This document shows, one piece after another, positions 23,318-30,885 of a stretch of 30,885 nucleotides of DNA. The position numbers and the translations under genes are program-made. Every line of letters starts with the position of its first letter. Within the stretch, counting starts at the first letter, position 1. This DNA comes from JBAZKK01 sp964456925 (lineage in GTDB: Bacteria > Omnitrophota > Gorgyraeia > Gygaellales > Profunditerraquicolaceae). The notes beneath the pieces were generated by a model. The model saw only the letters and a program-made list of their open reading frames with translations. It was not told the DNA's origin and made no database searches. The stretch lies in the NCBI GenBank assembly GCA_964456925.1, contig CAYWCX010000009.1:1-30885 (forward strand), written 5' to 3'.

Positions 23318-23620
23318 ATGCCGCAAGGTCAGACAGTCAACCCCGTCATCCAGTTGTTCCCTTTAATATTTATCTTTGTCATTTTTTACTTCTTACTCAT
23401 CCGTCCGCAAAAAACCAAAGAGAAGGAGCACCGCCGCATGCTTGACAATATCAAGAAGAACGACGAAATTGTTACATCGACGGGGATACACGGCACGGTG
23501 GTAAACGTTAAGGATAAAACCCTGATATTGAGAGTAGACGATAATGTTAAAATCGAGATTGAAAAGAACTGCGTAGCCTATATCAAGAAAAGCGGCGAAC
23601 TCCAGGAGCCAAAGGCCTAA
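23318..23620 (+). CDS. yajC: Sec translocase accessory subunit YajC
   Basis: 100 residues. A single membrane helix (about 9-28, VIQLFPLIFIFVIFYFLLI) is followed by RPQKTKEKEHRRMLDNIKKND, the classic YajC cytosolic segment, and a small beta domain (IVTSTGIHGTVVNVKD). YajC associates with SecDF-YidC at the inner membrane. One base after rpsP, six before secDF, matching the common yajC-secD-secF order. Confidence 0.96.
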   Translation: MPQGQTVNPVIQLFPLIFIFVIFYFLLIRPQKTKEKEHRRMLDNIKKNDEIVTSTGIHGTVVNVKDKTLILRVDDNVKIEIEKNCVAYIKKSGELQEPKA

Positions 23621-23626
23621 AAAACC

Positions 23627-25825
23627 ATGGATAGAAAACTCATCTACAGAATATTGCTGGTTGTTGCGGTAATCGGGTTGTGTTTGTATTTTGCTTTTCC
23701 CCTGGATAGAAGGATAAACCTCGGCCTGGATTTAAAGGGCGGGATGCACCTTCTCTTTAGAATCGATACCAGCGGCCTTTCCGATGACGCTAAGGCGGAC
23801 GCGGTGGAGCGCGCCAAGGAGAATATCCGCGAGGCCATTGACCGGCTCGGGGTGCGCGAACCCATTATCCAGAAGCAGGGGACAGACGGGCTGGTGGTGC
23901 AGCTGCCGGGTATCACCGACCGCCAGGGGGTCCTGGACGTTATCACTACCGTAGGGTATCTGGAGTTTAAGATTGTTTCGGATGACAGCCAGAAACTCCA
24001 GGAGGCCTTAGCAGGCAATGTCCCGGAAGGCTACGAATTAAAGCAATCGCAGGAGAATAAGGAGCCGTTGCTTCTTGAGAAGAAGAGTGTCCTGACCGGC
24101 GAATCCTTAAAGAGCGCCAACATTGATTTTGGGGAATACAGCCAGCCCAGGGTAGACCTGGAGTTTAACAGCGAAGGGACCAAAAAGTTTGCCGAGATTA
24201 CCCGTAATAATATAGGTAAGAGACTGGCGATCCTCCTGGACGGCAAGGTGCAGTCTGCTCCGGTAATCCGCGAGGAGATCCCTTCCGGCAAAGCCAATAT
24301 TACCGGAAGGTTCACCCAGGAGCAGGCCCAGGCCCTTTCTTTAATCCTGCGCCGCGGCGCCTTGCCTGCGCCGGTAGTATTGGAGGAGGAGAGGACCGTC
24401 GGACCGTCGCTCGGCCAGGACTCGATTAATAAGGGAATATTTGCCAGCGTCATAGGCGGCATCCTGATTTTTGTCTTTATGGCAGTTTATTATCTTTTGG
24501 CCGGCGTAATTGCGGATATCGCATTATCCTTAAACCTTCTGATAATCTTAGGCGGATTAGGGATGTTGCCGCTTTTATTCGGAGTTTCCGCAACCCTCAC
24601 TCTTCCCGGCATTGCCGGTATTGCCCTGTCTTTGGGTATGGCAGTAGATGCCAACGTCCTCATCAATGAAAGGATTCGCGAGGAACTGAATACCGGAAAG
24701 ACGCTGCGCAATGCTGTCAGTAACGGTTATAGCCGGGCCTTTAGCGCAATCTTCGACTCTAACCTTACTACCCTCATTGCGGCGTTTCTTTTGTTAGGGT
24801 TCGGAACCGGCCCGATTAAGGGTTTTGCCGTTACCTTAATCATCGGTTTGATCGCCAGTATGTTTACTGCGATTGTAGTAACCCGCGTGATCCTTGAAGT
24901 GTTGCTGGAATTAGGCGTGGTGAAGTCGCTGCCGATGTTGCGTTTCTTCAAAGAGACCCACCTTGACTTTATCGGCAGGAGGAAAATCTTTTATGCCGTT
25001 TCTATTGTCGTGATTACGGTAGGGCTAATCGTATTTTTTGAGAAAGGCAGACAGGCTTACGGGATTGATTTTGCCGGCGGGCAGTTACAGGAATACAGTT
25101 TTAAGAATGCCCCTTCTATAGATACAGTGCGCGAGGCAATGAAAGAACTTAACCTCGCTGATGCCTCAATCCAGCAATTTAAGGAAAATCCCCGTGTCGT
25201 ACTCATCAAGACCGGTTTGGTAGAAGGCGAGGTGATTACCGATAAATTAAAAGAGAAGTTTCCGGGAGAGGTTATCGAGGTGCTTAAGGTCGAGAAGGTA
25301 GGTCCTGTCGCCGGTCAAAACCTCAAGGTCAAGGCGCGCAATGCCATTATCTGGTCGCTGGTAGGCATACTTATTTACGTGGCTTTCAGGTTTAAGCATT
25401 TTAATTTCGCCGCCGCCGGAGTTATCGCGCTTATCCACGACGTGCTGGTAGCGTTAGGCGCCCTGGCCATAACCGGCAGGTCAATCGACCTTTTAAGCGT
25501 TACCGCCTTCCTGACCATCGCCGGCTATTCCATCAACGATACCATTGTCATTTATGACCGTGTCCGGGAAAATAGCAGGCTGCAGCGCCGTATGGGGCTT
25601 AAGGAGTTAATTAACTTAAGCGTTAATCAGACCCTTTCCAGAACCATCCTCACCTCAGGCGTGACGCTTATGATGGTAGCCTCAATCCTCGTTTACGGCG
25701 GAGAGGTTCTGAGTAATTTTGCCTTTACGCTTCTGGTAGGTTTTATCTCCGGAGTATATTCCACGGTTTATATCGCTTCTCCTCTGGTGCTTGCCTGGGA
25801 GCGCCGTAAAAAGAACCGGCCGTAA
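23627..25825 (+). CDS. secDF: protein translocase SecD-SecF fusion
   Basis: 732 residues. The SecD half (1 to about 437) has an N-terminal helix, a large periplasmic domain (LGLDLKGGMHLLF, LGVREPIIQKQG) and five further helices with AVDANVLINERIREE; Asp341 matches the proton-relay Asp of SecD. The SecF half starts at about 438 (RRKIFYAVSIVVI), with GIDFAGG in the periplasmic domain and AGYSINDTIVIYDRVRE in the membrane part. It uses the proton gradient to pull proteins out of the Sec channel. Fused SecDF is known in several phyla. The junction shows no leftover spacer. Confidence 0.95.
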   Translation: MDRKLIYRILLVVAVIGLCLYFAFPLDRRINLGLDLKGGMHLLFRIDTSGLSDDAKADAVERAKENIREAIDRLGVREPIIQKQGTDGLVVQLPGITDRQGVLDVITTVGYLEFKIVSDDSQKLQEALAGNVPEGYELKQSQENKEPLLLEKKSVLTGESLKSANIDFGEYSQPRVDLEFNSEGTKKFAEITRNNIGKRLAILLDGKVQSAPVIREEIPSGKANITGRFTQEQAQALSLILRRGALPAPVVLEEERTVGPSLGQDSINKGIFASVIGGILIFVFMAVYYLLAGVIADIALSLNLLIILGGLGMLPLLFGVSATLTLPGIAGIALSLGMAVDANVLINERIREELNTGKTLRNAVSNGYSRAFSAIFDSNLTTLIAAFLLLGFGTGPIKGFAVTLIIGLIASMFTAIVVTRVILEVLLELGVVKSLPMLRFFKETHLDFIGRRKIFYAVSIVVITVGLIVFFEKGRQAYGIDFAGGQLQEYSFKNAPSIDTVREAMKELNLADASIQQFKENPRVVLIKTGLVEGEVITDKLKEKFPGEVIEVLKVEKVGPVAGQNLKVKARNAIIWSLVGILIYVAFRFKHFNFAAAGVIALIHDVLVALGALAITGRSIDLLSVTAFLTIAGYSINDTIVIYDRVRENSRLQRRMGLKELINLSVNQTLSRTILTSGVTLMMVASILVYGGEVLSNFAFTLLVGFISGVYSTVYIASPLVLAWERRKKNRP

Positions 25826-25832
25826 GAACTCC

Positions 25833-27734
25833 ATGTTTAAATCATTTAAACTTTATACAGGCGAGGTTATTGCCTTCGATAACCTGCAGGCGGTTTTAAC
25901 CGGCTTTAATTATAAGCGCCAGGAGAAGGTCGCGGAGGAGGGGGATTTCTCCCGGCGCGGCAATATCATCGACATTTTCCCCTTTACCTTTGAGTTACCC
26001 CTGCGCGTTGAACTCGACATCGACGCCGTTAAATCCATAAAAAGTTTTGACCCCGCCACCGGAATGCCCCTGTGGGAGCACAAGATGGCGATTATCCTGC
26101 CGTTTAAGAGCTCCTCCCGCACTAAAACCCTGCCTTTCAGCGCAGATTTACCCCTCGAAAATTTCCTTGACCTTGACCCCGGCGACTATGTGGTGCACAA
26201 CGAGCACGGCATCGGCAGGTTCCAGGGGATGGAAAAAATCAAGATTAAGGACAAATACCAGGACCACCTGGTAATAGAATATGACCGCCAGGAGAAATTA
26301 TATGTGCCGGTGGAGGAGATGCACCTTATCCAGAAGTATATTGCCTTTCAGGCGAGGAGGCCGAAACTTTACCGGTTAAGCAGTAAGGAATGGCAGCGCG
26401 TCAAAAACAGGGCCAGGAAGGGGATACAAAAATTAGCCTGGGAGCTTCTTTCCCTGGAAGCGATGCGCAGAAGCGTCGGAGGTTTTGCTTATTCTCCCGA
26501 CAAAGACTGGCAGCAGCAGTTTGAGGCCACCTTCCCGTATAAAGAAACTCCGGACCAGGTGAAGGCCACTATTGAGGTTAAGCGCGATATGGAATTACCG
26601 CGGCCGATGGACCGCCTGCTTTGCGGGGACGTAGGTTACGGGAAGACCGAGGTGGCGATGCGCGCCGCATTTAAGGCCACGATGGATAACAGGCAGGTGG
26701 CGTTTCTGGTGCCTACCACAATTCTCGCCGAGCAGCATTACCAGAATTTCAGCCAGCGGCTCAAGGATTTCCCTCTCAATATCCAGATGCTCTCCCGTTT
26801 TAAGACTGCCGCGGAACAAGAGAAGATTATTGAGTGTATTGCCGACGGCACGGTGGATATCGTAATAGGGACGCACCGGCTGCTTTCCGGCGACATTAAT
26901 TTTAAAAATCTGGGGCTGTTGATTATTGACGAAGAGCAGCGCTTCGGGGTAAAGGCGAAAGAGAAGATTAAAGCGATGCGGCTTTCCTGCGACGTATTGA
27001 CCCTCACCGCCACCCCTATACCGCGTACCCTCTATATGAGCCTGATGAGCATTAAGGACCTCTCGGTTATCAATACCCCTCCGCAAAACAGGTTGCCGGT
27101 TGAGACCGTTGTGGTAGAATATGATTTAGACCTCATCCGCCAGGCAATCCTTAGGGAGATAAGCCGCAAGGGCCAGGTTTACCTGGTGCATAACCGCATC
27201 CAGGATATTGAAAAATTTAAGGAGAGGATTGCCCGTGACCTGCCCGCTGATATCCGCTTTGGGGTAGCGCACGGGCAGATGCCGCCGCGGCTGCTGGAAA
27301 AGGTGATGTCGGATTTTTTAAAAGGCGGAATCGACGTACTGGTCTCGACGATGATTATCGAATCCGGCATTGATATTCCTAACGTCAATACCATTATTAT
27401 TAATAATGCCCATACCTTCGGCTTATCGGACCTGCATCAACTGCGGGGGAGGGTAGGCAGGTTTGACCGTCCGGCTTACGCGTATCTGGTGGTGCCGCCT
27501 AACGAAGGCTTGAGCCACGACGCCCGCAAGAGGTTAAATACCATCCAGGAACATTCGGCGCTGGGTTCGGGATTTAAGATTGCCATGGAAGACCTGGAGA
27601 TCCGCGGGGCGGGAAACCTGCTGGGGGTAGAACAACACGGGTTTATTGCTGCGCTCGGTTTCGACCTTTACTGCCGGCTCTTAAGGGAATCCGTCGCCAG
27701 CTTTAGAAAGGTGCTCGAGAATGAAAAAAAATAG
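25833..27734 (+). CDS. mfd: shortened transcription-repair coupling factor (mini-Mfd)
   Basis: 633 residues from ATG 25833, about half of normal Mfd (some 1150). Residues 1-80 match only the piece of the UvrB-like module with GDFSRRGNIIDIFPF and SFDPATG. Next is the RNA polymerase interaction domain (about 110-180, GDYVVHNEHGIGRFQGMEKI, LYVPVEEMHLI). The RecG-like translocase follows: Walker A GDVGYGKTE (265-273), DEEQ (366-369), TATPIPRTLYMS, ESGIDIPNVN, HQLRGRVGR. The protein ends after LYCRLLRESV, where the C-terminal D7/TRCF domain normally begins. Thus both the UvrA-binding D2 region and D7 are missing. Upstream DNA is intact secDF, so truncation by frameshift is unlikely. An in-frame ATG at 25791 lies inside secDF and was not chosen. 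Confidence 0.88.
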   Translation: MFKSFKLYTGEVIAFDNLQAVLTGFNYKRQEKVAEEGDFSRRGNIIDIFPFTFELPLRVELDIDAVKSIKSFDPATGMPLWEHKMAIILPFKSSSRTKTLPFSADLPLENFLDLDPGDYVVHNEHGIGRFQGMEKIKIKDKYQDHLVIEYDRQEKLYVPVEEMHLIQKYIAFQARRPKLYRLSSKEWQRVKNRARKGIQKLAWELLSLEAMRRSVGGFAYSPDKDWQQQFEATFPYKETPDQVKATIEVKRDMELPRPMDRLLCGDVGYGKTEVAMRAAFKATMDNRQVAFLVPTTILAEQHYQNFSQRLKDFPLNIQMLSRFKTAAEQEKIIECIADGTVDIVIGTHRLLSGDINFKNLGLLIIDEEQRFGVKAKEKIKAMRLSCDVLTLTATPIPRTLYMSLMSIKDLSVINTPPQNRLPVETVVVEYDLDLIRQAILREISRKGQVYLVHNRIQDIEKFKERIARDLPADIRFGVAHGQMPPRLLEKVMSDFLKGGIDVLVSTMIIESGIDIPNVNTIIINNAHTFGLSDLHQLRGRVGRFDRPAYAYLVVPPNEGLSHDARKRLNTIQEHSALGSGFKIAMEDLEIRGAGNLLGVEQHGFIAALGFDLYCRLLRESVASFRKVLENEKK

Positions 27735-28635
27735 GTTTTTGCTGGTTTTATTCTTTTGTCTTGCCGCAGCATTGTGTTTGAGTTCTTACGCTGCGCAGGA
27801 CGAGATTATCGCTATCGTCAACAAAGACGTCATTACCCAGAAGGACCTCGATGGTTTTATCAACTTTATGCGCATGCAGCTGGCGCCGGATTACCAGGGC
27901 GAAGAGCTGGAAAAGAAAATCGCCTCGCTTGAATCCGATTTGCTGGAACGGCTTATCGAAGACCGTTTAATCCTCCAAGAGGCCAAGAAGAGCGGTATTC
28001 AAATAAGTAGCGATAAGATAAAAGCCAGGATTAATCAGATTAGAAGGTCCTATCCTTCCGATAACGAATTCCAGGCTGCCCTGAAACAGCAGGGGCTATC
28101 CCAGATAGATATCGAGACCAAGATACGGGAGCAGCTCCTGATGTACTCTATCATTGAATTGAAGATTAAGAGCAAAATCGTGATTAATCCCAATGAGGTT
28201 ACGGGATTTTACCACCAGAACAAGGATGCGCTGGTAACCCCCGAAGAAAGGGAATTCCAGGCGATTACCGCAGACAGCGAAGAAGTCGCCCGCCGGGTTT
28301 TCTCGGCATTGCAAAATAAGGAAGACCTCGCGGCGGTAGTCAAGCGTTACGGGGTGATGGCGAGTAAACTTACCGCTTACGGGGGCGGCCAGTTAAAAAA
28401 AGAGGTGGCAGAAACCGTCTTTAAATTGAGAACGGGGGAGATTTCCCGTCCGGTTAAGATTAACGATAAATACTGCGTATTCAGGCTTGACGGTATTACC
28501 CCTCCCAGGCAGCAGAGCCTTGCCGAGGCAAGGGATAAAATCTACAACATACTCCTGGAAAGCAAGATGCAGCAGGGCCTTAACACCTGGATAGCGGAAC
28601 TCAAAAAACAGGCCTATATTAAAATCTTCAAGTAA
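27721..28635 (+). CDS. SurA-like periplasmic chaperone/peptidyl-prolyl isomerase
   Basis: 304 residues. The signal peptide is about 1-25 (MKKNRFLLVLFFCLAAALCL...SYA). The SurA N-terminal core follows (AIVNKDVITQKDLDGF, LLERLIEDRLILQEAKKSGI). A parvulin-like region (about 175-270) keeps LRTGEISRPVKIND but is short and diverged, so isomerase activity is doubtful. A C-terminal helix returns to the core. It likely guides outer membrane proteins. SurA is favoured over PrsA or PpiD by its place before pdxA and ksgA, as in the E. coli surA-pdxA-ksgA operon. The start overlaps the mfd end by 14 bases. Confidence 0.85.
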   Translation: MKKNRFLLVLFFCLAAALCLSSYAAQDEIIAIVNKDVITQKDLDGFINFMRMQLAPDYQGEELEKKIASLESDLLERLIEDRLILQEAKKSGIQISSDKIKARINQIRRSYPSDNEFQAALKQQGLSQIDIETKIREQLLMYSIIELKIKSKIVINPNEVTGFYHQNKDALVTPEEREFQAITADSEEVARRVFSALQNKEDLAAVVKRYGVMASKLTAYGGGQLKKEVAETVFKLRTGEISRPVKINDKYCVFRLDGITPPRQQSLAEARDKIYNILLESKMQQGLNTWIAELKKQAYIKIFK

Positions 28636-28638
28636 TAA

Positions 28639-29598
28639 ATGTTAAAAGCGCAGGTAAGAGTCGGGATAACCATGGGCGACCCTGCCGGGATCGGGGCAGA
28701 GATTATCCTGAAATCCCTGCCGCACCTTAAGGGTTTAGCCGAGATAACCGTGATAGGAGACAACGGTGTTTTTTCCCGGCTCGGCGGCGATGCGCTCATA
28801 ACAAAAGCGGCAAGACTCGTTGATTTAAAAAATGTAAGACGGCAGGGTTTTTCCTTCGGCAAATTGAAGGCAGCACACGGCCGTTCAAGTATGGAATATC
28901 TGGAGTGCGCTTTAAGCCTGATTTGTTCCAAGGAAATAGACTGCCTTGTTACCGCGCCGATATCCAAGGAGGCGATTAATAAAGCCGGATTTAAATTTCC
29001 CGGGCACACCGAATATTTTGCCGATTGCGTCGGCGCGCCGCATACCGTAATGATGCTCCTGAACCGTTATCTGAAATTCAGCCTGGTGACAAGGCACGTA
29101 TCTTTAAGGAATGTCGCCGGCCTTTTGAATGAAAAAGAACTGATGAGGGTTATACGCATTACGTTCGGGGCGCTAAAGAATCAATTTGGCGTCAAAGAGC
29201 CGCGCATCGCGGTCTGCGGCTTAAATCCCCATGCCTCGGATAACGGGGTAATCGGCAAGGAAGAGAATGCGGTAATCAAACCGGCACTGCGTAAATTGAA
29301 ATTCCTTAAAAGGCATCTTATCGGTCCGCTCGCAAGCGATATTGCCATTGCTGGGGCTTATAAAAAAGAATATGACGCCGTCATCGCGATGTACCATGAC
29401 CAGGCGCTCATCCCTTTAAAATTATCAGACCCCTACAGCGGCGTGAATATGACGCTCGGCCTGCCCTTTATCCGCACCTCTCCTTTGCACGGCACTGCTT
29501 TTGACATCGCCGGTAAAAACCTTGCCCGGCCGCAGTCCATGATTGAGGCTGTCCGTTTGGCAGCAAGATGTGCAGGTAATATCAAACACCAGCGATGA
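28639..29598 (+). CDS. pdxA: 4-hydroxythreonine-4-phosphate dehydrogenase
   Basis: 319 residues. It opens VRVGITMGDPAGIGAEI, the family signature. Metal-binding His153 (TRHVSL), His198 (NPHASDNG) and His253 (MYHDQALIPLK) are all present, as is the C-terminal GTAFDIAGK. It oxidises 4-phosphohydroxy-L-threonine with NAD in the DXP-dependent pyridoxal phosphate pathway. Three bases follow surA; the start has no clear ribosome site. The stop overlaps ksgA (ATGA). Confidence 0.95.
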   Translation: MLKAQVRVGITMGDPAGIGAEIILKSLPHLKGLAEITVIGDNGVFSRLGGDALITKAARLVDLKNVRRQGFSFGKLKAAHGRSSMEYLECALSLICSKEIDCLVTAPISKEAINKAGFKFPGHTEYFADCVGAPHTVMMLLNRYLKFSLVTRHVSLRNVAGLLNEKELMRVIRITFGALKNQFGVKEPRIAVCGLNPHASDNGVIGKEENAVIKPALRKLKFLKRHLIGPLASDIAIAGAYKKEYDAVIAMYHDQALIPLKLSDPYSGVNMTLGLPFIRTSPLHGTAFDIAGKNLARPQSMIEAVRLAARCAGNIKHQR

Positions 29599-30389
29599 TA
29601 TCCCGGGAAACAATCAGACCCAAAAAATACTTAGGCCAGAATTTTCTGACGGACAGAAATATTCAGAGGAAAATCATCGCCTCCGCCGGATTCAGCCTGA
29701 ACGATACGCTATTGGAGATAGGGCCGGGCAGGGGGGAACTGACCCGTTTACTCATTGATAAAGTAAAAAAGATTTATCTTGTGGAGATAGACAGAATACT
29801 CAGCGCAAGGCTAGGCGAGGAATTCAGGGATAACGCAAAGGTTAAAGTCATTAATCAGGATATCCTGCGCTTCAATCTCAATAAGCATATCCCCGGCAGT
29901 TTTAAGATAAGGGTAATCGGAAACATCCCTTATTATGCCAGCACCGCGATTGCAGAATATCTCTTAAGGTACCGTAGGAGGATCCGGGATATCTTTATGA
30001 CCGTCCAGAAAGAATTCGGCCAAAGGATTGCCGCTTCCGCCGGTTCCGGGGATTACGGCTCTCTCAGCTGTTTTCTGCAGTATTATTGCCGGCCTAAAAT
30101 CCTCTTCGATATCAGGAAGGCCTCCTTCTGGCCGGCTCCGAAAGTAGAATCCTGTTTCATGCGTTTAGAAATACGGGAGGAACCGGCGGTAAAGGTTAAA
30201 AACGAAAGCGTCTTGTTCAAGATTATCAGGACTGCCTTTAACCAGAGAAGAAAGACCCTCAGGAACAGCCTGGAGGGTTTTATTGACAGCGAGAGGTTAG
30301 AGCTTTTTTTTCGGCGTTACGATATTGACCGCAACATCCGGCCGCAGGAGCTGAGCCTGGAAAACTTTGCCCGCCTGTCAAATTTTTAA
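29595..30389 (+). CDS. ksgA: 16S rRNA (adenine1518/1519-N6)-dimethyltransferase
   Basis: 264 residues, also named rsmA. Start RPKKYLGQNFLTDRNI is typical. The SAM-binding motif is LEIGPGRGELT (40-50), and the catalytic NIPYYAS (Asn110-Tyr113) matches NLPY of the family. A C-terminal helical domain is present (IIRTAFNQRRKTLRNSL). It dimethylates two adjacent adenines in helix 45 during 30S assembly. It is the last gene of the long plus-strand run. Confidence 0.96.
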   Translation: MISRETIRPKKYLGQNFLTDRNIQRKIIASAGFSLNDTLLEIGPGRGELTRLLIDKVKKIYLVEIDRILSARLGEEFRDNAKVKVINQDILRFNLNKHIPGSFKIRVIGNIPYYASTAIAEYLLRYRRRIRDIFMTVQKEFGQRIAASAGSGDYGSLSCFLQYYCRPKILFDIRKASFWPAPKVESCFMRLEIREEPAVKVKNESVLFKIIRTAFNQRRKTLRNSLEGFIDSERLELFFRRYDIDRNIRPQELSLENFARLSNF

Positions 30390-30397
30390 AAAAAATC

Positions 30398-30426
30398 TTG
30401 ACAAATCCATTTCTGTAATATATACT
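30398..30426 (+). promoter_or_regulatory. sigma70 promoter after ksgA
   Basis: TTGACA (30398-30403), exactly 17 bp, TATACT (30421-30426). It begins nine bases after the ksgA stop. Transcription would start near 30433, giving about 100 nt before a strong terminator, or reading on into the tRNA-Thr/rpmG/tRNA-Trp group. Confidence 0.75.
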
Positions 30427-30486
30427 TATTGCTTTACTTGCATACCAAGAACGCTTTCTAGAACCATTCCCGTTAGGGAAAAAAGT

Positions 30487-30533
30487 AACCTTAGGCTAAG
30501 AATTTATTAAAAATTCTTGGGTGGGGTTTTTTT
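30487..30533 (+). terminator. intrinsic terminator between ksgA and tRNA-Thr
   Basis: A long stem pairs AACCTTA (30487-30493) with TGGGGTT (30522-30528), then CT (30496-30497) with GG (30519-30520), then AAGAATTT (30498-30505) with AAATTCTT (30511-30518), around a 5-nt loop. The T run is 30527-30533. A smaller hairpin TTCCC/GGGAA (30467-30480) lies upstream. It probably ends the recA-ksgA operon and any transcript from the promoter at 30398. Confidence 0.7.
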
Positions 30534-30576
30534 GGTCTTTTTAAGGATACAGTATGTAACCGGCGATTGAGATATC

Positions 30577-30649
30577 GCTGGAGTAGCTCAGTTGGCAGAG
30601 CACGTCCTTGGTAAGGACGGGGTCACGGGTTCAATTCCCGTCTCCAGCT
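30577..30649 (+). tRNA. tRNA-Thr (anticodon GGT)
   Basis: Acceptor arms GCTGGAG (30577-30583) and CTCCAGC (30642-30648) pair fully, with discriminator T. The D arm is GCTC/GAGC, the anticodon stem CGTCC/GGACG with loop TTGGTAA (anticodon GGT, reading ACC/ACT), and the T arm ACGGG-TTCAATT-CCCGT. The 3' CCA is not encoded. Confidence 0.97.
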
Positions 30650-30667
30650 TGCGAAAAAGCCACTAAG

Positions 30668-30817
30668 ATGCGCGAGATAATTACTTTAGAGTGTACGGTT
30701 TGCAAAAATAGAAACTACACTACTACTAAAAACAAGAAGAAGCACCAGGACAAACTGCAGCTTAGCAAATATTGCAAGTTTTGCCATAAGCATACCCCCC
30801 ATAAGGAGCTTAAGTAG
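30668..30817 (+). CDS. rpmG: 50S ribosomal protein L33
   Basis: 49 residues from ATG 30668. It has two CxxC pairs (Cys9/Cys12 and Cys36/Cys39), so it is the zinc-binding form. MREIITLECTVCKNRNYTTTKN is a standard L33 start. A longer frame begins inside the tRNA gene and was not used. The order tRNA-rpmG-tRNA-Trp is the familiar lead to secE-nusG and the rplKAJL-rpoBC genes. Confidence 0.96.
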   Translation: MREIITLECTVCKNRNYTTTKNKKKHQDKLQLSKYCKFCHKHTPHKELK

Positions 30818-30834
30818 CAAAGGCTTAGATTAAT

Positions 30835-30885
30835 AGGAGCGTCGGTTAATGGCAAACCAACGGTCTCCAAAACCGTAACTGCAGG
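30835..30885 (+). tRNA. tRNA-Trp (anticodon CCA), cut by the window end
   Basis: The acceptor 5' arm AGGAGCG starts at 30835. The anticodon stem ACGGT/ACCGT encloses loop CTCCAAA with anticodon CCA. The T arm and 3' acceptor lie beyond the edge. Position right after rpmG matches the usual rpmG-trnW-secE order. Confidence 0.85.

Noticed and set aside
25791..25832. Mfd start inside secDF
   Set aside because: The extra 14 residues come from secDF coding sequence in another frame and show no Mfd similarity.
30446..30481. Fourth copy of the 36-nt hairpin repeat after ksgA
   Set aside because: It shares ACGCTTTC but the rest does not align at the right spacing; the local TTCCC/GGGAA hairpin is different.

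Overview
The window is chromosomal DNA of a Gram-negative (diderm) bacterium. An outer envelope is implied by a lipoprotein, a DegP-type periplasmic protease and a SurA-type chaperone. The gene styles (Omnitrophota-type pilin, SecD-SecF fusion, two Hint/intein elements, a ferredoxin-bearing EtfA) suggest an uncultured anaerobe, possibly Candidatus Omnitrophota. That placement rests on general resemblance; no search was run. Coding DNA is about 50% G+C, with AT-rich intergenic stretches. Nothing indicates a prophage, a CRISPR array or an integrated plasmid.

Layout. 1-978: the tail of a GNAT acetyltransferase, then a type IV pilin-like gene fused to a C-terminal intein-like Hint domain; as written, this gene carries a nonsense codon and a frameshift. 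1000-4283: acyl-CoA dehydrogenase, etfB and etfA (EtfA carries an N-terminal two-cluster ferredoxin domain), a redox unit with its own promoter. 4284-4706: a non-coding stretch with a composite palindromic element, namely two copies of a 36-nt hairpin repeat in inverted orientation flanking a larger inverted repeat, followed by a consensus promoter. 4707-9793: a small excisionase-type HTH protein and SMC. The smc gene has a 551-residue homing-endonuclease intein exactly inside the Walker A loop, and the encoded SMC seems to lack a normal hinge. 9790-10971 (minus): a GAF-GGDEF diguanylate cyclase, convergent with smc and apparently transcribed from a near-leaderless promoter. 10972-11276: the divergent control region with a third hairpin copy, a small ORF and a perfect consensus promoter for recA.

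11277-30389: nineteen plus-strand genes with gaps of at most 23 nt or small overlaps: recA, degP-like, recX, alaS, hisD, hisB, hisH, hisA, a peptidoglycan-binding lipoprotein, hisF, hisI, trpE, rpsP, yajC, secDF, a shortened mfd, surA-like, pdxA, ksgA. Several blocks match classic bacterial synteny (recA-recX-alaS, yajC-secD-secF, surA-pdxA-ksgA), here strung together as one apparent superoperon. It ends near a strong intrinsic terminator at 30487-30533. After that come tRNA-Thr(GGT), rpmG and the start of tRNA-Trp(CCA), the usual lead-in to secE-nusG and the ribosomal/RNA polymerase cluster.

The most unusual items are the pilin-Hint fusion, the P-loop intein with a hinge-poor SMC, the mini-Mfd lacking most of the UvrB-like N-terminal module and the C-terminal autoinhibitory domain, and the 36-nt hairpin repeat family with its composite element.
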